Positions 51,466 to 61,250 of a stretch of 64,000 bases of DNA are shown here, in pieces. The translations under genes were made by a program, and so were the position numbers. The notes beneath the pieces are model-generated. The model ran no database searches, was not told the DNA's origin, and saw only the letters and a list, made by a program, of their open reading frames with translations. Positions within the stretch are counted from its first letter, which is position 1, and the number at the start of each line of letters is the position of its first letter. Source of the stretch: an uncultured Methanobrevibacter sp. (GTDB taxonomy: Archaea; Methanobacteriota; Methanobacteria; Methanobacteriales; Methanobacteriaceae); assembly GCF_900314695.1 (NCBI RefSeq), contig NZ_OMWD01000001.1:33899-97898 (forward strand), given 5' to 3'.

Positions 51466-51776
51466 AGAAAGTTAAAATTACAGTCATGAGAAAAGTCAGG
51501 CATGATGATTTGATTGAAAAATACGAAAATCCTCTTGAACATGAATGCGATGTGGGGGAAGGAGATGTTTTCATTGCAAACGGTTGGCAAAAACCGGATA
51601 ATTTCTGCGATAGTGCATGGGAAAGTCTTTCACCATTTGTAATGGGGCTGGCAAATGGCGCCAGTGATTTTTATGGGGGATGGATGAAAAATAAAAAATC
51701 CGCAATGATATCATGCAATGACGGTTTCAGGCCTGTAAGTTTCCTTTTGGAAACATTGGATGAAGATGCAGATTAA
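51462..51776 (+). CDS. TIGR04076-family protein
   Basis: A 104-residue protein that fits the small TIGR04076 family of unknown function. It has the typical VKITVMRKVRHDDLIEKY start, CDVGEGDVFIANGWQKPDNFCDSAW (residues near 30-55) and the ISCNDGFRPVSFLLE end. The two or three Cys residues suggest metal or redox use, but this is not established. It overlaps the SAP-domain gene by 4 bases, so the pair is probably one functional unit. Confidence 0.82.
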   Translation: MKKVKITVMRKVRHDDLIEKYENPLEHECDVGEGDVFIANGWQKPDNFCDSAWESLSPFVMGLANGASDFYGGWMKNKKSAMISCNDGFRPVSFLLETLDEDAD

Positions 51777-51795
51777 TTTTGGATAAAATGATATT

Positions 51796-52800
51796 ATGGC
51801 TAAATTAATGGATTTATTTAAAAATGAAACGGTATTTTCCATATCATTAATATTGGCTATAATCTCTTGTTTTTTTGTTAAACCGAGCGTTAATTATTTA
51901 AACTATATTAATTGGGATACAATCATTTTGCTTTTTGCAATCATGGTTGTTGTTGAAATTTTAAAAAATTTGGCTATTTTTGAAATATTGGTTCGTAAAT
52001 TATTGGTTAGAATTGGAAATACGTATAGTCTGCTTTTCATTTTAGTTTTCATTGTATTTTTTAGCTCAATATTTATCACCAATGATGTTTCTTTAATTAT
52101 TTTCATACCTTTCACAATATTGGCCTTAAAAAAAGTGGAAAGGGTTGATTTGACAATACTTACTGTTTCTTTGCAAACTATTGCTGCAAATGTCGGGTGC
52201 ATGGTTCTTCCGATAGGTGCTCCTCACAATATTGTAATGTATACGGTGTCTAAAATTCCTTTTGAATCATTTTTCATTTTGCTGCTGCCTTATGTCACAG
52301 TATCTGTTTTATTTTTTATTGTTGTCTTATTTTTTGTTCCTAGAGATGATATTACATTGCCGAAATTAAGTAAAGTTGACAAAAACTATGACAATTTTTT
52401 TAAAAGAGTTTTTCTCGGTGTCGATTATTATCTGCTTTTAACTTTCATCGCTCTTTTTGTACTTATCGGAAACTTGGAAAATATTCCGTTTTTCACATCC
52501 CTTTTTGAAAGGTGGATTGCCGGAAATGAAGTAGTCTGTGGAGTTGTATTGTCTCAAGTCATTTCAAATGTCCCTGCCGCAATGTTGCTAAGTGGTTTCA
52601 GCACTAATTATGATGCAATTATCATTGGAATTAATATTGGTGGCCTTGGAACTCTTATAGCATCTATGGCGAATCTAATCTCTTACAAAATTCTTGTCAA
52701 GGAGTATAATGAATTTAAAATCAGATATTTAATAATATTTACTGTTTTAAATGTTATTTTACTGGTTATTCTATTGATAATGAATGTAATTTTAAATTAG
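51796..52800 (+). CDS. SLC13/ArsB-like anion permease
   Basis: A 334-residue membrane transporter of the ion-transporter superfamily, with about ten hydrophobic segments. Features include INWDTIILLFAIMVVVEI near residue 38, FVVFFSSIFITNDVSLIIF-like TNDVSL near 96, and the mirrored GNEVVCGVVLSQVISNVPAAML near 240, whose SNVPAAML is the repeat of the substrate site in this family. It is shorter than typical members (about 400-480). The transported anion is not inferable. It lies 19 bases after the TIGR04076 gene. Confidence 0.83.
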   Translation: MAKLMDLFKNETVFSISLILAIISCFFVKPSVNYLNYINWDTIILLFAIMVVVEILKNLAIFEILVRKLLVRIGNTYSLLFILVFIVFFSSIFITNDVSLIIFIPFTILALKKVERVDLTILTVSLQTIAANVGCMVLPIGAPHNIVMYTVSKIPFESFFILLLPYVTVSVLFFIVVLFFVPRDDITLPKLSKVDKNYDNFFKRVFLGVDYYLLLTFIALFVLIGNLENIPFFTSLFERWIAGNEVVCGVVLSQVISNVPAAMLLSGFSTNYDAIIIGINIGGLGTLIASMANLISYKILVKEYNEFKIRYLIIFTVLNVILLVILLIMNVILN

Positions 52801-52836
52801 AAAAATATTTTAATCAAATCCGGTATATTGTAGTTC

Positions 52837-53385
52837 ATGAATGATTCATTAAACATGTACGATGATTTTTCGAATGTTGTTTCAAATGAAGAAAGCATTT
52901 CAACAAACTCTGTATTGGATATTTTGAAGGAATATTCATCTAATATTTCGGTATTTGACTTGATGGCTGTTAATGCAGAAATGATTGAAGAAAGCAAATA
53001 TGTTCAGGAAAACTATAAGCATAAAAGTCATGCAGTTTATGTTAAATATTTTTTAGGTCGTATCAAGGATGTTCACAGTGACAATAACACATATGAACAT
53101 GATATTGATAAGGAAGAGTTTATTGATGCGATAGCTACTTTAAAGTCATACCATATTAATGAATCAGTAACATCCAAGACAAAATTTCCGTTAATCTATG
53201 GAATCATTTCTATTTACACTACTTTTATTCTGGAAGAGCCGATTCATCCTGTGGGAACTCCTTTCCCTGGTTCGTTATATGTTGAAGAAAAAGACGGAAA
53301 ATTCTATTGTCCTGTAAAGGATGCTAATTTGGAGTCTCCTAATGCGGTCTGTAAGATGTGCATTGCAGAGCAATTGGAATTCTGA
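52837..53385 (+). CDS. DUF2115/UPF0305-like protein
   Basis: A 182-residue soluble protein that fits the archaeal UPF0305/DUF2115 family. The C-terminal half carries HPVGTPFPGSLYVEEKDGKFYCPVKDANLESPNAVCKMC (split near 140-180), which keeps the conserved glycine-proline stretch and three cysteines (CPVKD, CKMC) likely to bind metal. No membrane segment. It stands alone between the permease and the MATE gene. Function unknown. Confidence 0.8.
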   Translation: MNDSLNMYDDFSNVVSNEESISTNSVLDILKEYSSNISVFDLMAVNAEMIEESKYVQENYKHKSHAVYVKYFLGRIKDVHSDNNTYEHDIDKEEFIDAIATLKSYHINESVTSKTKFPLIYGIISIYTTFILEEPIHPVGTPFPGSLYVEEKDGKFYCPVKDANLESPNAVCKMCIAEQLEF

Positions 53386-53472
53386 CTAACTTTTTAAATA
53401 ATGTGTTATTTGCGATTTGATGTAATTAATTAATACTTATATCCTATGAAAATTATACATTTAATTGATAAT

Positions 53473-54834
53473 ATGGCTAATAAAAATGTTGAATTAATGA
53501 GGGGCGAACCTGAAATTGCTGTTAGAAAACTGGCTATTCCTATAATGATTTCAATGCTTTTAACAGCATCCTATAATATTGTTGATGGTATTTGGGTTGC
53601 TGGACTTGGCCAGGCGGCTATTGCAGGTATTGGTTTTGTAACACCAATTTTCATGGTTTTAAATGGTTTTAGTGTTGGGCTTGGAAATGGTGCAACAAGC
53701 AGTATTTCCCGTTCGGTCGGTGCAAAAAACCGTGAAAGGGCCAGTAAGGCAGCAGCTCATTCTCTTTTAATATTTTTAGTAGCTTCCATTGTATTGACTG
53801 TGACATTGCTTATTATTCAAGAGTCTTTGCTTAAGACATACGGTGCCAGCGGCCAATCATTGACTGAAGCAATAAAATATGGAACACCTTTATTTTTAGG
53901 TTTATTTGCTTTTATGTTTGCAAATGGTGGAAGCGGTATTCTTCGTGGTGAAGGTGACATGAAAAGGGCAATGTATGCCATGATTGTGTCAGTTGCCCTA
54001 AACTTTATTTTGGATCCGATTTTCATATATGTCTTAAATTTAGGCTCAGCCGGAGCCTCTCTTGCAACCATTGTGAGCTCTTTAGGTGCTGCAATTGTTA
54101 TTATATATTGGATTTTAATAAAAAAAGATACTTATGTCAATGTCACTTTTAAAGGATTCAAATTCGATTCAGAAATCGCTCGAGACATTTTAAAGGTTGG
54201 TATTCCAGCTTCTTTGGATATGTTTGTAATGTCAATAGCAATGAGTTTCTATCTGATGTTTATTTCATCTGTTGGTGGTGAATATGGTATTGCAGCATTC
54301 ACATCAGGTCAAAGATTATATCTCTTTGGTATTATGCCTTTGACAGCTATTGCCAGTGCGGTTGCTGCAGTTAGTGGAAGTGCTTTTGGTGCTAGAAATT
54401 GGGATTATCTCTCAAGGACCCACACTTATGGAACCAAATTTGCAATGATGGTTTCAGTTGTTATTTTAATTATATTGGTAATTTTTGCACCGCAGTTGTC
54501 TATGATTTTTGCATATACTCCCGAAACCGCTCCATTAATTCCGGAAATTACAAACTTTTTAAGAATTGCATCATTCGGTTTATTGTTGGTTGGAATAGGA
54601 ATGCCGTCAAGCTTCTTTTACCAGGGAATTGGTCGAGGTACAACAAGTTTGGCCTGGACAATAATAAGGGAGTTGATTTTAACTGTCGGTTTCACTTACC
54701 TGTTTGGAATAGTTTTGAATTGGGGATTAACAGGAATCTGGGTAGGTCTTGCAATTGGTAGGATTATAGCATCTATTTTAAACTTCACTTATGCAAGATA
54801 CACTATAAGAAAGTTAAAATCGGTTTTAAATTAA
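53473..54834 (+). CDS. MATE-family efflux protein (second copy)
   Basis: A sodium- or proton-coupled exporter with 12 predicted hydrophobic segments and about 453 residues. The N-terminal NVELMRGEPEIAVRKLAIPIMISMLLTASYNIVDGIWVAGLG (split near 5-45) is typical of archaeal NorM-like MATEs. The start at 53473 lies about 36 bases after a TATA-like ACTTATATCC, which fits a short leader; an in-frame ATG at 53446 would need an earlier promoter. It is more conventional than the 31.8 kb copy. Confidence 0.9.
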   Translation: MANKNVELMRGEPEIAVRKLAIPIMISMLLTASYNIVDGIWVAGLGQAAIAGIGFVTPIFMVLNGFSVGLGNGATSSISRSVGAKNRERASKAAAHSLLIFLVASIVLTVTLLIIQESLLKTYGASGQSLTEAIKYGTPLFLGLFAFMFANGGSGILRGEGDMKRAMYAMIVSVALNFILDPIFIYVLNLGSAGASLATIVSSLGAAIVIIYWILIKKDTYVNVTFKGFKFDSEIARDILKVGIPASLDMFVMSIAMSFYLMFISSVGGEYGIAAFTSGQRLYLFGIMPLTAIASAVAAVSGSAFGARNWDYLSRTHTYGTKFAMMVSVVILIILVIFAPQLSMIFAYTPETAPLIPEITNFLRIASFGLLLVGIGMPSSFFYQGIGRGTTSLAWTIIRELILTVGFTYLFGIVLNWGLTGIWVGLAIGRIIASILNFTYARYTIRKLKSVLN

Positions 54835-54854
54835 TTTTCCTATAATTTTTTTAA

Positions 54855-55802
54855 TCATTCGACAGCAAAATCAGGTTTGTTTTTCTTTTGATGTGAATAC
54901 CAGATTGCATTTTCAATTAGAAATTCTCTTGCCAAATGCATAATCAGTTCTTCATCTTCTTCTTTTCTTTCCATGATTTCATATTCGACGGTGTTATACA
55001 GCCAGTGCATTCTTAAATGTTCATCGATTTTACTGGATAGGGACATCTTCCCATAGTAATTTGCTAAAAATATTGTGATTGCAGATGAAGTTCCAACCCC
55101 AATTTTCAATGCTGCACGAATCCAATTTGCAGTCACAGGATCAAATGGGGATGAGTGCATCATCCAAACTTCAAAACCCAGTGTAATTGCATAAAAGAAA
55201 ATTGTTGCAATTAGTGAAATTTTTTCATAACGGTCATTTCTTTTCTTTTGTGCCGATGCCCTTTTGTGTGCTTCATCATGGTATTTCATTTGGTCTCTAA
55301 TCCAACAATTTATGATGGGTTCTTTTTTATTTGTCTCTGTAGGTATTTCTGAAAGGACATTTTTTACCAATGGGATTCGAATTTTAGTAAGCCATGGTAA
55401 AATATTTTTTACATTTTCCTTTATTCCTGCTTTTGAAATGAAATATTGGACACGAAGTGATTCTGCAAGAACCCGATATTCAAGGTATTTGTCGTGGACA
55501 TTTTCATTGTTGGCTTTTCGATAAATTAAATATAGTATTATAATTAACAGCAGAACTGCGAAAATAAGGATGTGAAGCTCTGCTTCATCATAAAGAAGAA
55601 ATAAGAATACAATGAGAGGTGCAATAATGGAGATATTGCGAACCTTGTTGTAATGTTTTTGGGCATATTTTATGCTTAAGACGTCTGCGGCTCCAAACAA
55701 TCTGTCTATTTCAATCAGTGCAGGGGAGCTGATTTCCTCTTCAATATGTGTAAGGTTTTCACATGTTTTCCTTTCTTCGTCAAATTCCGTTTTGAAAATC
55801 AT
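54855..55802 (-). CDS. SLATT-like membrane protein of unknown function
   Basis: A 315-residue protein with two pairs of transmembrane segments (about residues 56-90 and 195-250) and charged cytoplasmic regions. The stretch YLEYRVLAESLRVQYFISKAG near 108-128 and CWIRDQMKYHDEAHKRAS near 170 resemble the SLATT/DUF4231-type membrane domains often linked with nucleotide-second-messenger defence systems. There is no neighbouring nucleotidyltransferase or SLOG gene. The assignment is from pattern memory only. It shares direction with the C_GCAxxG_C_C gene, 13 bases away. Confidence 0.55.
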   Translation of the reverse strand: MIFKTEFDEERKTCENLTHIEEEISSPALIEIDRLFGAADVLSIKYAQKHYNKVRNISIIAPLIVFLFLLYDEAELHILIFAVLLLIIILYLIYRKANNENVHDKYLEYRVLAESLRVQYFISKAGIKENVKNILPWLTKIRIPLVKNVLSEIPTETNKKEPIINCWIRDQMKYHDEAHKRASAQKKRNDRYEKISLIATIFFYAITLGFEVWMMHSSPFDPVTANWIRAALKIGVGTSSAITIFLANYYGKMSLSSKIDEHLRMHWLYNTVEYEIMERKEEDEELIMHLAREFLIENAIWYSHQKKNKPDFAVE

Positions 55803-55815
55803 ATAAATCTATTTT

Positions 55816-56214
55816 TTAATCATCCAATAAATCAGCCACTTTATTTGCGATAAAAACACAGCAGTCAACGCAAGGGGACTTGTCTTCTCCGTTTTTGCTT
55901 ATGATGTCACAGCGAACTGTCCCATATTCCTCTTTAAATGCATTGAATATTTCTTTTGCATTGGCTTTAATTTCTGATGGGTCATCATTAAGTATTCCAT
56001 TTGCAATTAAGGCACCGGTAACTGCACCGCAGGTTCCTTCATCAAATGTTCCACCCATTCCTCCTGCAAATCCGCAGGCTAATTTTGTCATTTCTTGGGG
56101 TGTAATGTCTGCTTCGGCAGTTTCACAAAGCCCCATTAAGGTTGATTCTGAGCAACTTTTAAAAGTTCTGTACTCTCTGATTTTTTCCTCTAAAATTTCT
56201 TTGTCAAGTTTCAT
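55816..56214 (-). CDS. C_GCAxxG_C_C family probable redox protein
   Basis: A 132-residue protein with the spaced cysteines of the C_GCAxxG_C_C family: TKLACGFAGGMGGTFDEGTCGAVTGALIANG (residues near 44-74) and later CDIISKN with SPCVDCC near 113-119. This family is thought to be redox-active and often near cobamide or molybdenum genes, but no activity is established. It is divergent from cfbD across 65 bases and read with the SLATT-like gene. Confidence 0.8.
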   Translation of the reverse strand: MKLDKEILEEKIREYRTFKSCSESTLMGLCETAEADITPQEMTKLACGFAGGMGGTFDEGTCGAVTGALIANGILNDDPSEIKANAKEIFNAFKEEYGTVRCDIISKNGEDKSPCVDCCVFIANKVADLLDD

Positions 56215-56279
56215 ACTACAATCTCCTTAATTAATTATATTAACTAAGAATTTAAAATATTTACTTATTAATTTGATAG

Positions 56280-57365
56280 GTGATAAAAATTATACATCCG
56301 AGACCAAGTCCAATTGCAGCCACTCTTTATACCTTAAGAGATATGAACGTTGATGTTATAGTTATGCATGGACCTACCGGGTGCTGTTTTAGGACAGCAA
56401 GACTTTTAGAAAGTGATGGGGTTCGTGTAGTAACTACTGGAATGTCTGAAAATGATTTTATTTTAGGTGCCGGTGAAAAGTTAGTTGAAACATTGACAGA
56501 AGCTTATGATTTGTTTAAACCGAAATTGATGGGAATTGCTGGAACATGTGCCAGTATGATTATTGGTGAAGATTTAAAAGATGCAATCGCCAATGCGGAT
56601 TTGCCATGTACTGTAATACCTGTTGAATCTCACGGAGGATCCGGTGAGGGTGACAATACTGTTGGAGCAATAATGGTATTGGATGCAGCTGTCGAATGTG
56701 GTGTAATTCCAAGAGAAGAAGCTGACAGACAAATAGAAATGCTTGAAAAGGCAACAGAAGTTGAAAAAACTCGTGGAATGGCTAAAGGAAAATACATTAA
56801 GCCTAACTTTGGAGATTCAAAGGAATCAGTTGCAAAAACTGTGGTTAATGCTTTAAAGGATGGCAAAAAAGTAGCATTTGTTCTCAATGTTAAAAAAGAA
56901 ACATCATACCTGTTTGCAGATATTGTAAATTTTGACTATATGCAGATTAATCCTGATAATAAGCCTATTTTTGTAGCTAATCTGGATGAGAATATTGGTT
57001 TGCCTAGAATCAGACAGCATGCTGTAAATATTAAAAATCAATTGGATATTGAACCTGATTTTATCACTGGTGGTCTTGATGAATATCCGATTACTGCTGA
57101 TGCGGCATCAGAATATCTTAAAGACAAGAATTTGGATTTAATTGTAGTGTTTGGTGTTCCTCACGCATTTCCAATTGAAGATTTTGATGTTGAATCCGTT
57201 GCAGTAACAGATGGGCCACGTTTGGTTGAACCTCTTAGGGAATTAGGTTATACTCATGTTGTAGCTGAATTGGATGCACATTCAAAAACATTGGGCACTG
57301 ATGAAATTGTCTTTTCAGACTTTGGTGGAATGATTAGATCAGCTATTGGGTGGTTGAACGAATGA
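56280..57365 (+). CDS. cfbD: Ni-sirohydrochlorin a,c-diamide reductive cyclase, catalytic subunit (NifD-like)
   Basis: CfbD with CfbC carries out the six-electron reduction and ring closure that forms seco-F430 from Ni-sirohydrochlorin a,c-diamide, in the biosynthesis of coenzyme F430 for methyl-coenzyme M reductase. The 361-residue protein is NifD-like: [16 protein letters not shown] at the start, [14 protein letters not shown] near 34, [15 protein letters not shown] near 84 and [18 protein letters not shown] near 123. The start is GTG at 56280; TATA sequence about 25 bases upstream fits a leaderless message. An ATT at 56289 after GGTGATAAAA is a remote alternative. hisH overlaps its stop by 4 bases. 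cfbC is not in the window. Confidence 0.92.
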   Translation: MIKIIHPRPSPIAATLYTLRDMNVDVIVMHGPTGCCFRTARLLESDGVRVVTTGMSENDFILGAGEKLVETLTEAYDLFKPKLMGIAGTCASMIIGEDLKDAIANADLPCTVIPVESHGGSGEGDNTVGAIMVLDAAVECGVIPREEADRQIEMLEKATEVEKTRGMAKGKYIKPNFGDSKESVAKTVVNALKDGKKVAFVLNVKKETSYLFADIVNFDYMQINPDNKPIFVANLDENIGLPRIRQHAVNIKNQLDIEPDFITGGLDEYPITADAASEYLKDKNLDLIVVFGVPHAFPIEDFDVESVAVTDGPRLVEPLRELGYTHVVAELDAHSKTLGTDEIVFSDFGGMIRSAIGWLNE

Positions 57366-57958
57366 TTACGATAATAGATTATAAAAGCGGAAACTTAAAG
57401 AGCATTTCCAATGGATTTAAAAAAATTGGTGTGGAGTATCAAATCACCGATGATAAGGATGTTATTGCAGATAGCGATTATTTGGTTTTGCCTGGAGTTG
57501 GAGCATTTGGAAGCGCTATGGAAAATTTGGAATCATTTAAAGATGTAATATACGAGCACGTTGATGCAGATAAACCATTTTTAGGAATATGTCTCGGCCA
57601 GCAGGTATTGATGAGTACAAGTGAAGAAACTCCTGGCATTAATGGCCTGGACTTATTTAAAGGAAATGTGGAAAAATTGCCTGAAGGCGTAAAAATACCT
57701 CATATGGGCTGGAACAAACTTGATGTGTGTAATGATTCACCTATTTTGGAGGGTATAGATAAAGAATTCTTTTATTTTGTTCATTCTTATCATGTTGTTC
57801 CTGATGATGAAGATATCATTGCGGGAACCTGTGATTATGGTGGAGATGTTGTTGCATCTTTAAGCCAAAATAATTTATTTTCAACACAATTCCATCCAGA
57901 AAAAAGCGGTAAAGCAGGACTTAAAATTTTAAAGAATTTCACTAACTTGGAGATATAA
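57362..57958 (+). CDS. hisH: Imidazole glycerol phosphate synthase, glutaminase subunit
   Basis: The class I amidotransferase that supplies ammonia to HisF in histidine synthesis. With the ATG at 57362 the protein is 198 residues. It has the catalytic cysteine in [12 protein letters not shown] near residue 78, DYKSGNLKS and [10 protein letters not shown] near the N-terminus, and the catalytic His and Glu in [10 protein letters not shown] near 178-187. The start overlaps the cfbD stop (ATGA). HisF is not in this window. Confidence 0.93.
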   Translation: MITIIDYKSGNLKSISNGFKKIGVEYQITDDKDVIADSDYLVLPGVGAFGSAMENLESFKDVIYEHVDADKPFLGICLGQQVLMSTSEETPGINGLDLFKGNVEKLPEGVKIPHMGWNKLDVCNDSPILEGIDKEFFYFVHSYHVVPDDEDIIAGTCDYGGDVVASLSQNNLFSTQFHPEKSGKAGLKILKNFTNLEI

Positions 57959-57960
57959 CT

Positions 57961-59325
57961 ATGGATATTGAAGGATTTGTAAGAGCTAGAATTGATGATT
58001 ATTCATATGATGATTTGGCTGATATTCTGGCGGTACGCATAAGAGAATATAAAAACATTTCAGAAGAAAATTCTCATGAAATGGCAAAAGCAGTAATTGA
58101 TGAAGTTTCAACTACTTTGAAATTAAACGAAAGCAATGATGAATTTTTGAAGGAAATAGCAAATGTCAATAAGGCTGATGTACTCATGGGCGAAATGGGA
58201 GTAGGTTCCCGTGGAGCCGGCGACTTTTTCGTTCACAGAAAAATCGCAGAAATCGTAGCTTCAACAAATACAGCATCACTTGTCAATCCATCAGAACAGG
58301 ATGACGGAGGTGTTGTGAAAGCTCAGGCAAAAAATGATGAAGTTTATATTACAACAGCTGTTGATGGAATACACTCAAGATTAAGTGAATATCCGTTTTT
58401 AGGCGGTTTTCATGTAACTCGTGCAACACTTAGGGATGTCTGTGTAATGGGGGCAGACCCGGTAGCTATATTAAGTGATGTTCACCTTGCAGATGATGGG
58501 GACGTTGCAAAGATATTTGACTTTACAGCAGGTGTTGCAGCGGTTTCCGAACTTGTTGATGTTCCGATTGTAGCAGGAAGTACCTTGCGTGTTGGCGGAG
58601 ATATGGTGTTAGGTGATAGGTTTGTTTCCGCTGTTGGAAGTGTGGGTGTTTCAAATTATCCTCCTACTGCAAGAAAAGGAGCGACTGAAGGAGATATTAT
58701 TCTTTTAACTGAAGGTTCCGGCGGTGGAACAATAACTACTACTGCATTATATAACGGATTTTTCGATGTGGTATGGGATACAATGAACGTTAACTTTGTT
58801 CAGGCATCACATGCTTTATTTGAAGCAGACCTTGTAAAGGACATTCATGCAATGACGGATGTAACAAATGGTGGCCTTAGAGGAGATGCCCATGAGATAT
58901 CCAATACAACCGGTGTCGGATTGGAATTTTACGAAAAGGAAATCAGGCAGATGGTGGCTCCAAATGTATTGAATATGCTTGAAACATTAAACATTGATCC
59001 GTTAGGTGTTTCAACAGATTCACTGATGCTGATTGCACCTCCTGAAATTGTCGGCGATATTAAAAAAGCAGTTGCAAAATATGATGTGGCAATTTCTGAA
59101 ATTGGTGAAGTCAACAACTCTGGTGAACCAATTTTAATTAAAGAAGATTCAACTGAAGAAAAATTGGTTCCTTTATTTAGAGAAGCTGCCTATACAAAAA
59201 TTAAAAAGTTAGTCGGTGAAACAACTCCTGAAGACTTTGAAGAAATGAAGCAAAAGGTTCAAAAGGCTTCTGATGCAGCTATTGCTAAAAAGGATAAAGT
59301 CATAAAACACATTCGTGAAAATTAA
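57961..59325 (+). CDS. AIR synthase-related (PurM/HypE/SelD superfamily) protein
   Basis: A 454-residue protein of the PurM-like ATP-binding superfamily, with an N-terminal helical extension of about 75 residues that plain PurM lacks. DDGGVVKAQAKNDEVYITTAVDGIHS (split near 107-135) and GGFHVTRATLRDVCVMGADPVAILSDVHLADDG (split near 141-180) are the ATP/metal site, and TDVTNGGLRGDAHEIS near 300 is the second glycine-rich motif. It is related to HypE and thiamine-phosphate kinases, but its role is unknown; archaeal relatives are mostly in methanogens. It follows hisH by 2 bases. Confidence 0.8.
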   Translation: MDIEGFVRARIDDYSYDDLADILAVRIREYKNISEENSHEMAKAVIDEVSTTLKLNESNDEFLKEIANVNKADVLMGEMGVGSRGAGDFFVHRKIAEIVASTNTASLVNPSEQDDGGVVKAQAKNDEVYITTAVDGIHSRLSEYPFLGGFHVTRATLRDVCVMGADPVAILSDVHLADDGDVAKIFDFTAGVAAVSELVDVPIVAGSTLRVGGDMVLGDRFVSAVGSVGVSNYPPTARKGATEGDIILLTEGSGGGTITTTALYNGFFDVVWDTMNVNFVQASHALFEADLVKDIHAMTDVTNGGLRGDAHEISNTTGVGLEFYEKEIRQMVAPNVLNMLETLNIDPLGVSTDSLMLIAPPEIVGDIKKAVAKYDVAISEIGEVNNSGEPILIKEDSTEEKLVPLFREAAYTKIKKLVGETTPEDFEEMKQKVQKASDAAIAKKDKVIKHIREN

Positions 59326-59326
59326 A

Positions 59327-59370
59327 TGTGGATTTGTGCAAAAGCACAATTTCACACTTCAACTTTTTTT
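59327..59370 (+). terminator. Hairpin and T-run terminator after the PurM-like gene
   Basis: TTGTGC at 59334-59339 pairs with GCACAA at 59344-59349 around an AAAA loop. TGTG (59327-59330) pairs with CACA (59353-59356) outside. Seven T follow at 59364-59370. It closes the cfbD-hisH-PurM-like operon. Confidence 0.6.
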
Positions 59371-59397
59371 ATTAATTCTGAAATCTAATTCTCATAC

Positions 59398-59835
59398 ATG
59401 TTAGATGATAAAGGAAATTTGTTCATTATAGATGCAGTACTGGTAGTCGGCTTGTTTTTATTTGCTTTTATAGTTTTCAATCAAGCTATTTTTATACAGG
59501 ATTCACATTATTCAAGTGAAATAAAGGATTCTAAAACTGCTCAAGATGTTATGGAAAGTTTAAGTGGAAAAATTAATTTTACGGATAAGACATTTTTAGG
59601 TGATATTTCCACAATTTTAAAAGATGGTAAAAATTCAAAAGAATCTATCAATAAAGTTTGTGAACTTTCTAAAGATAAATTATCGAGTTTTAATCTTAAG
59701 AATTATCGATTTAGTGAAACAAATATGTTGGATGATAAGGTATTGGCAAGTTCTGGTGAATATTCCGATGTAGATAATGTATCTGTAGCTATAAGGACAT
59801 ATGGGGATTATTCTTATACATTATCGGTATGGTAA
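59398..59835 (+). CDS. Pilin-like small membrane protein, 145 aa
   Basis: The N-terminus MLDDKGNLFIIDAVLVVGLFLFAFIVFNQAIF (split) is a short charged segment followed by one long hydrophobic helix, the architecture of archaeal pilin-like proteins that start with a KG/RG cleavage-like site. The rest is a soluble, Lys/Ser/Asp-rich domain exposed outside. No membrane segment later. A TATA-like stretch is not clear. It could be a minor pilin or a single-pass surface protein; the family is not recognised. Confidence 0.65.
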   Translation: MLDDKGNLFIIDAVLVVGLFLFAFIVFNQAIFIQDSHYSSEIKDSKTAQDVMESLSGKINFTDKTFLGDISTILKDGKNSKESINKVCELSKDKLSSFNLKNYRFSETNMLDDKVLASSGEYSDVDNVSVAIRTYGDYSYTLSVW

Positions 59836-59853
59836 TTATTAAATACTATAAGA

Positions 59854-59862
59854 ATTATATAA
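59854..59862 (+). promoter_or_regulatory. Promoter of tRNA-Arg
   Basis: ATTATATAA lies 23-31 bases before tRNA-Arg, correct for an archaeal TATA box. Confidence 0.45.
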
Positions 59863-59884
59863 TTAATTGTTATCTTATTTTGTT

Positions 59885-59958
59885 GCCCTGGTGGTGTAGT
59901 TTGGATAACACATGGGACTGCGGATCCCATTCCCCGGGTTCAAATCCCGGCCAGGGCA
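59885..59958 (+). tRNA. tRNA-Arg (anticodon GCG)
   Basis: The acceptor stem GCCCTGG pairs with CCAGGGC and is followed by discriminator A at 59958. The anticodon arm TGGGA-CTGCGGA-TCCCA gives anticodon GCG (arginine). The T arm includes GGTTCAAATCC. CCA is not encoded and no intron is seen. truD follows 21 bases later. Confidence 0.93.
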
Positions 59959-59979
59959 TTATTATTTTCCGTGATTAAT

Positions 59980-61242
59980 ATGTTAAATGCTAATACTTAT
60001 GTAACAGCTCAAAAAGGTATTGGTGGAACTATTAGAAACCAATATGAAGATTTTTATGTTGAAGAAATTCCTGAAATAATTCCCGAAGGAGAAGGTCCTA
60101 ACGTTTATGTTTGGATTGAAAAATTAGGGAGAACTACTTTGGATGTTGTTTTGGATATTGCTCGTGATTTACATATTTCAAGAAAAAGAATGGGCTTTGC
60201 AGGAATGAAAGACAAAAAAGCCATAACCCGACAATGGATTTGTATTGCAAATATGGATTCTGAAGAGCAACTTAATCAAGTTAAGGCCCTTGACGGCGAA
60301 ATTTATAAAACTGATTTTTTAAAAATTGTTCGAGGTAGAAAAAAACTTAGAATGGGTCAGCTTAAGGGAAATAAGTTTCGAATTCTTATTAAAGATTTGG
60401 ACGATATAGAAAGAAGTGCGGATACTGCTAATGAAGTTTTAAAACAATTGGAAGTAACTGGTGTTCCCAATTATTTTGGATGGCAGAGATTTGGAAAGCC
60501 ACGAACAATAACCCATCTTGTTGGTGAAGCATTAGTTGAAAATGACCTTGAAAAAGCTGTTGGAAGGTACATTGGAAATCCTCAGGATGATGAATCTGAA
60601 GAAAATCAATTGGCAAGACAGGCATTTGATGACGGTAATTTAGAGGAGTCCCTTAATTTAATGGGTAAGGGAATGCGTTATGAAAAGATGATGATTAAGG
60701 AATTGATTAAAGATTCCAAAAAAGGAGAATTGACTGACAAATCGTATATGAATGCATTACACGCCCTTCCTAAACCTCTTCAGAGAATGTTTGTACATGC
60801 TTATCAATCTTATTTATTCAATGAAGCTGTAAGCAATAGGGTAGAAATGGGAATAAACAGTTATGTCGAAGGAGATATTGTAATTGACAATGAAGAACAT
60901 ATTGTTCGTGATAAAACTCCTGAAGAATTCCAAGAATTAATTGAAACTTTCCAAGCTAGCCCAACTTGTCCTTTATATGGTACAAAAGTTCCATTTGCTG
61001 ATGGAAAAGTCGGTGACATGGAAGAAAATATCTTAAAAAATTACAACATTACAAAAAAAGACTTTGAAGTTCCAAAAATGCCTCGTTTAGGCAGTCATGG
61101 ATTAAGGCGTGCTATGCGTTTTCAAGTATGGGATGCATCTGCAGTTCCAACTGATGATGGTGTTTTATGTGAATTTTCAATCAATAAAGGGTCTTATGCA
61201 ACTGCAGTTTTAAGAGAGGTAATGAAAAAAGATGTTGTTTAG
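59980..61242 (+). CDS. truD: tRNA pseudouridine(13) synthase
   Basis: Converts U13 of certain tRNAs to pseudouridine. The 420-residue enzyme has the TruD signature: GGTIRNQYEDFYVEEIPE near 15-32, RKRMGFAGMKDKKAITRQW near 68-90 containing the catalytic aspartate of the KDK segment, and NYFGWQRFG near 165, the NxFGxQRFG motif. The archaeal insert and the end RAMRFQVWD fit. The start at 59980 (MLNANTYVTAQKG) is preceded by GTGATTAAT; a GTG at 59971 is possible. It lies 21 bases after tRNA-Arg. Confidence 0.93.
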   Translation: MLNANTYVTAQKGIGGTIRNQYEDFYVEEIPEIIPEGEGPNVYVWIEKLGRTTLDVVLDIARDLHISRKRMGFAGMKDKKAITRQWICIANMDSEEQLNQVKALDGEIYKTDFLKIVRGRKKLRMGQLKGNKFRILIKDLDDIERSADTANEVLKQLEVTGVPNYFGWQRFGKPRTITHLVGEALVENDLEKAVGRYIGNPQDDESEENQLARQAFDDGNLEESLNLMGKGMRYEKMMIKELIKDSKKGELTDKSYMNALHALPKPLQRMFVHAYQSYLFNEAVSNRVEMGINSYVEGDIVIDNEEHIVRDKTPEEFQELIETFQASPTCPLYGTKVPFADGKVGDMEENILKNYNITKKDFEVPKMPRLGSHGLRRAMRFQVWDASAVPTDDGVLCEFSINKGSYATAVLREVMKKDVV

Positions 61243-61250
61243 GTGATAAC

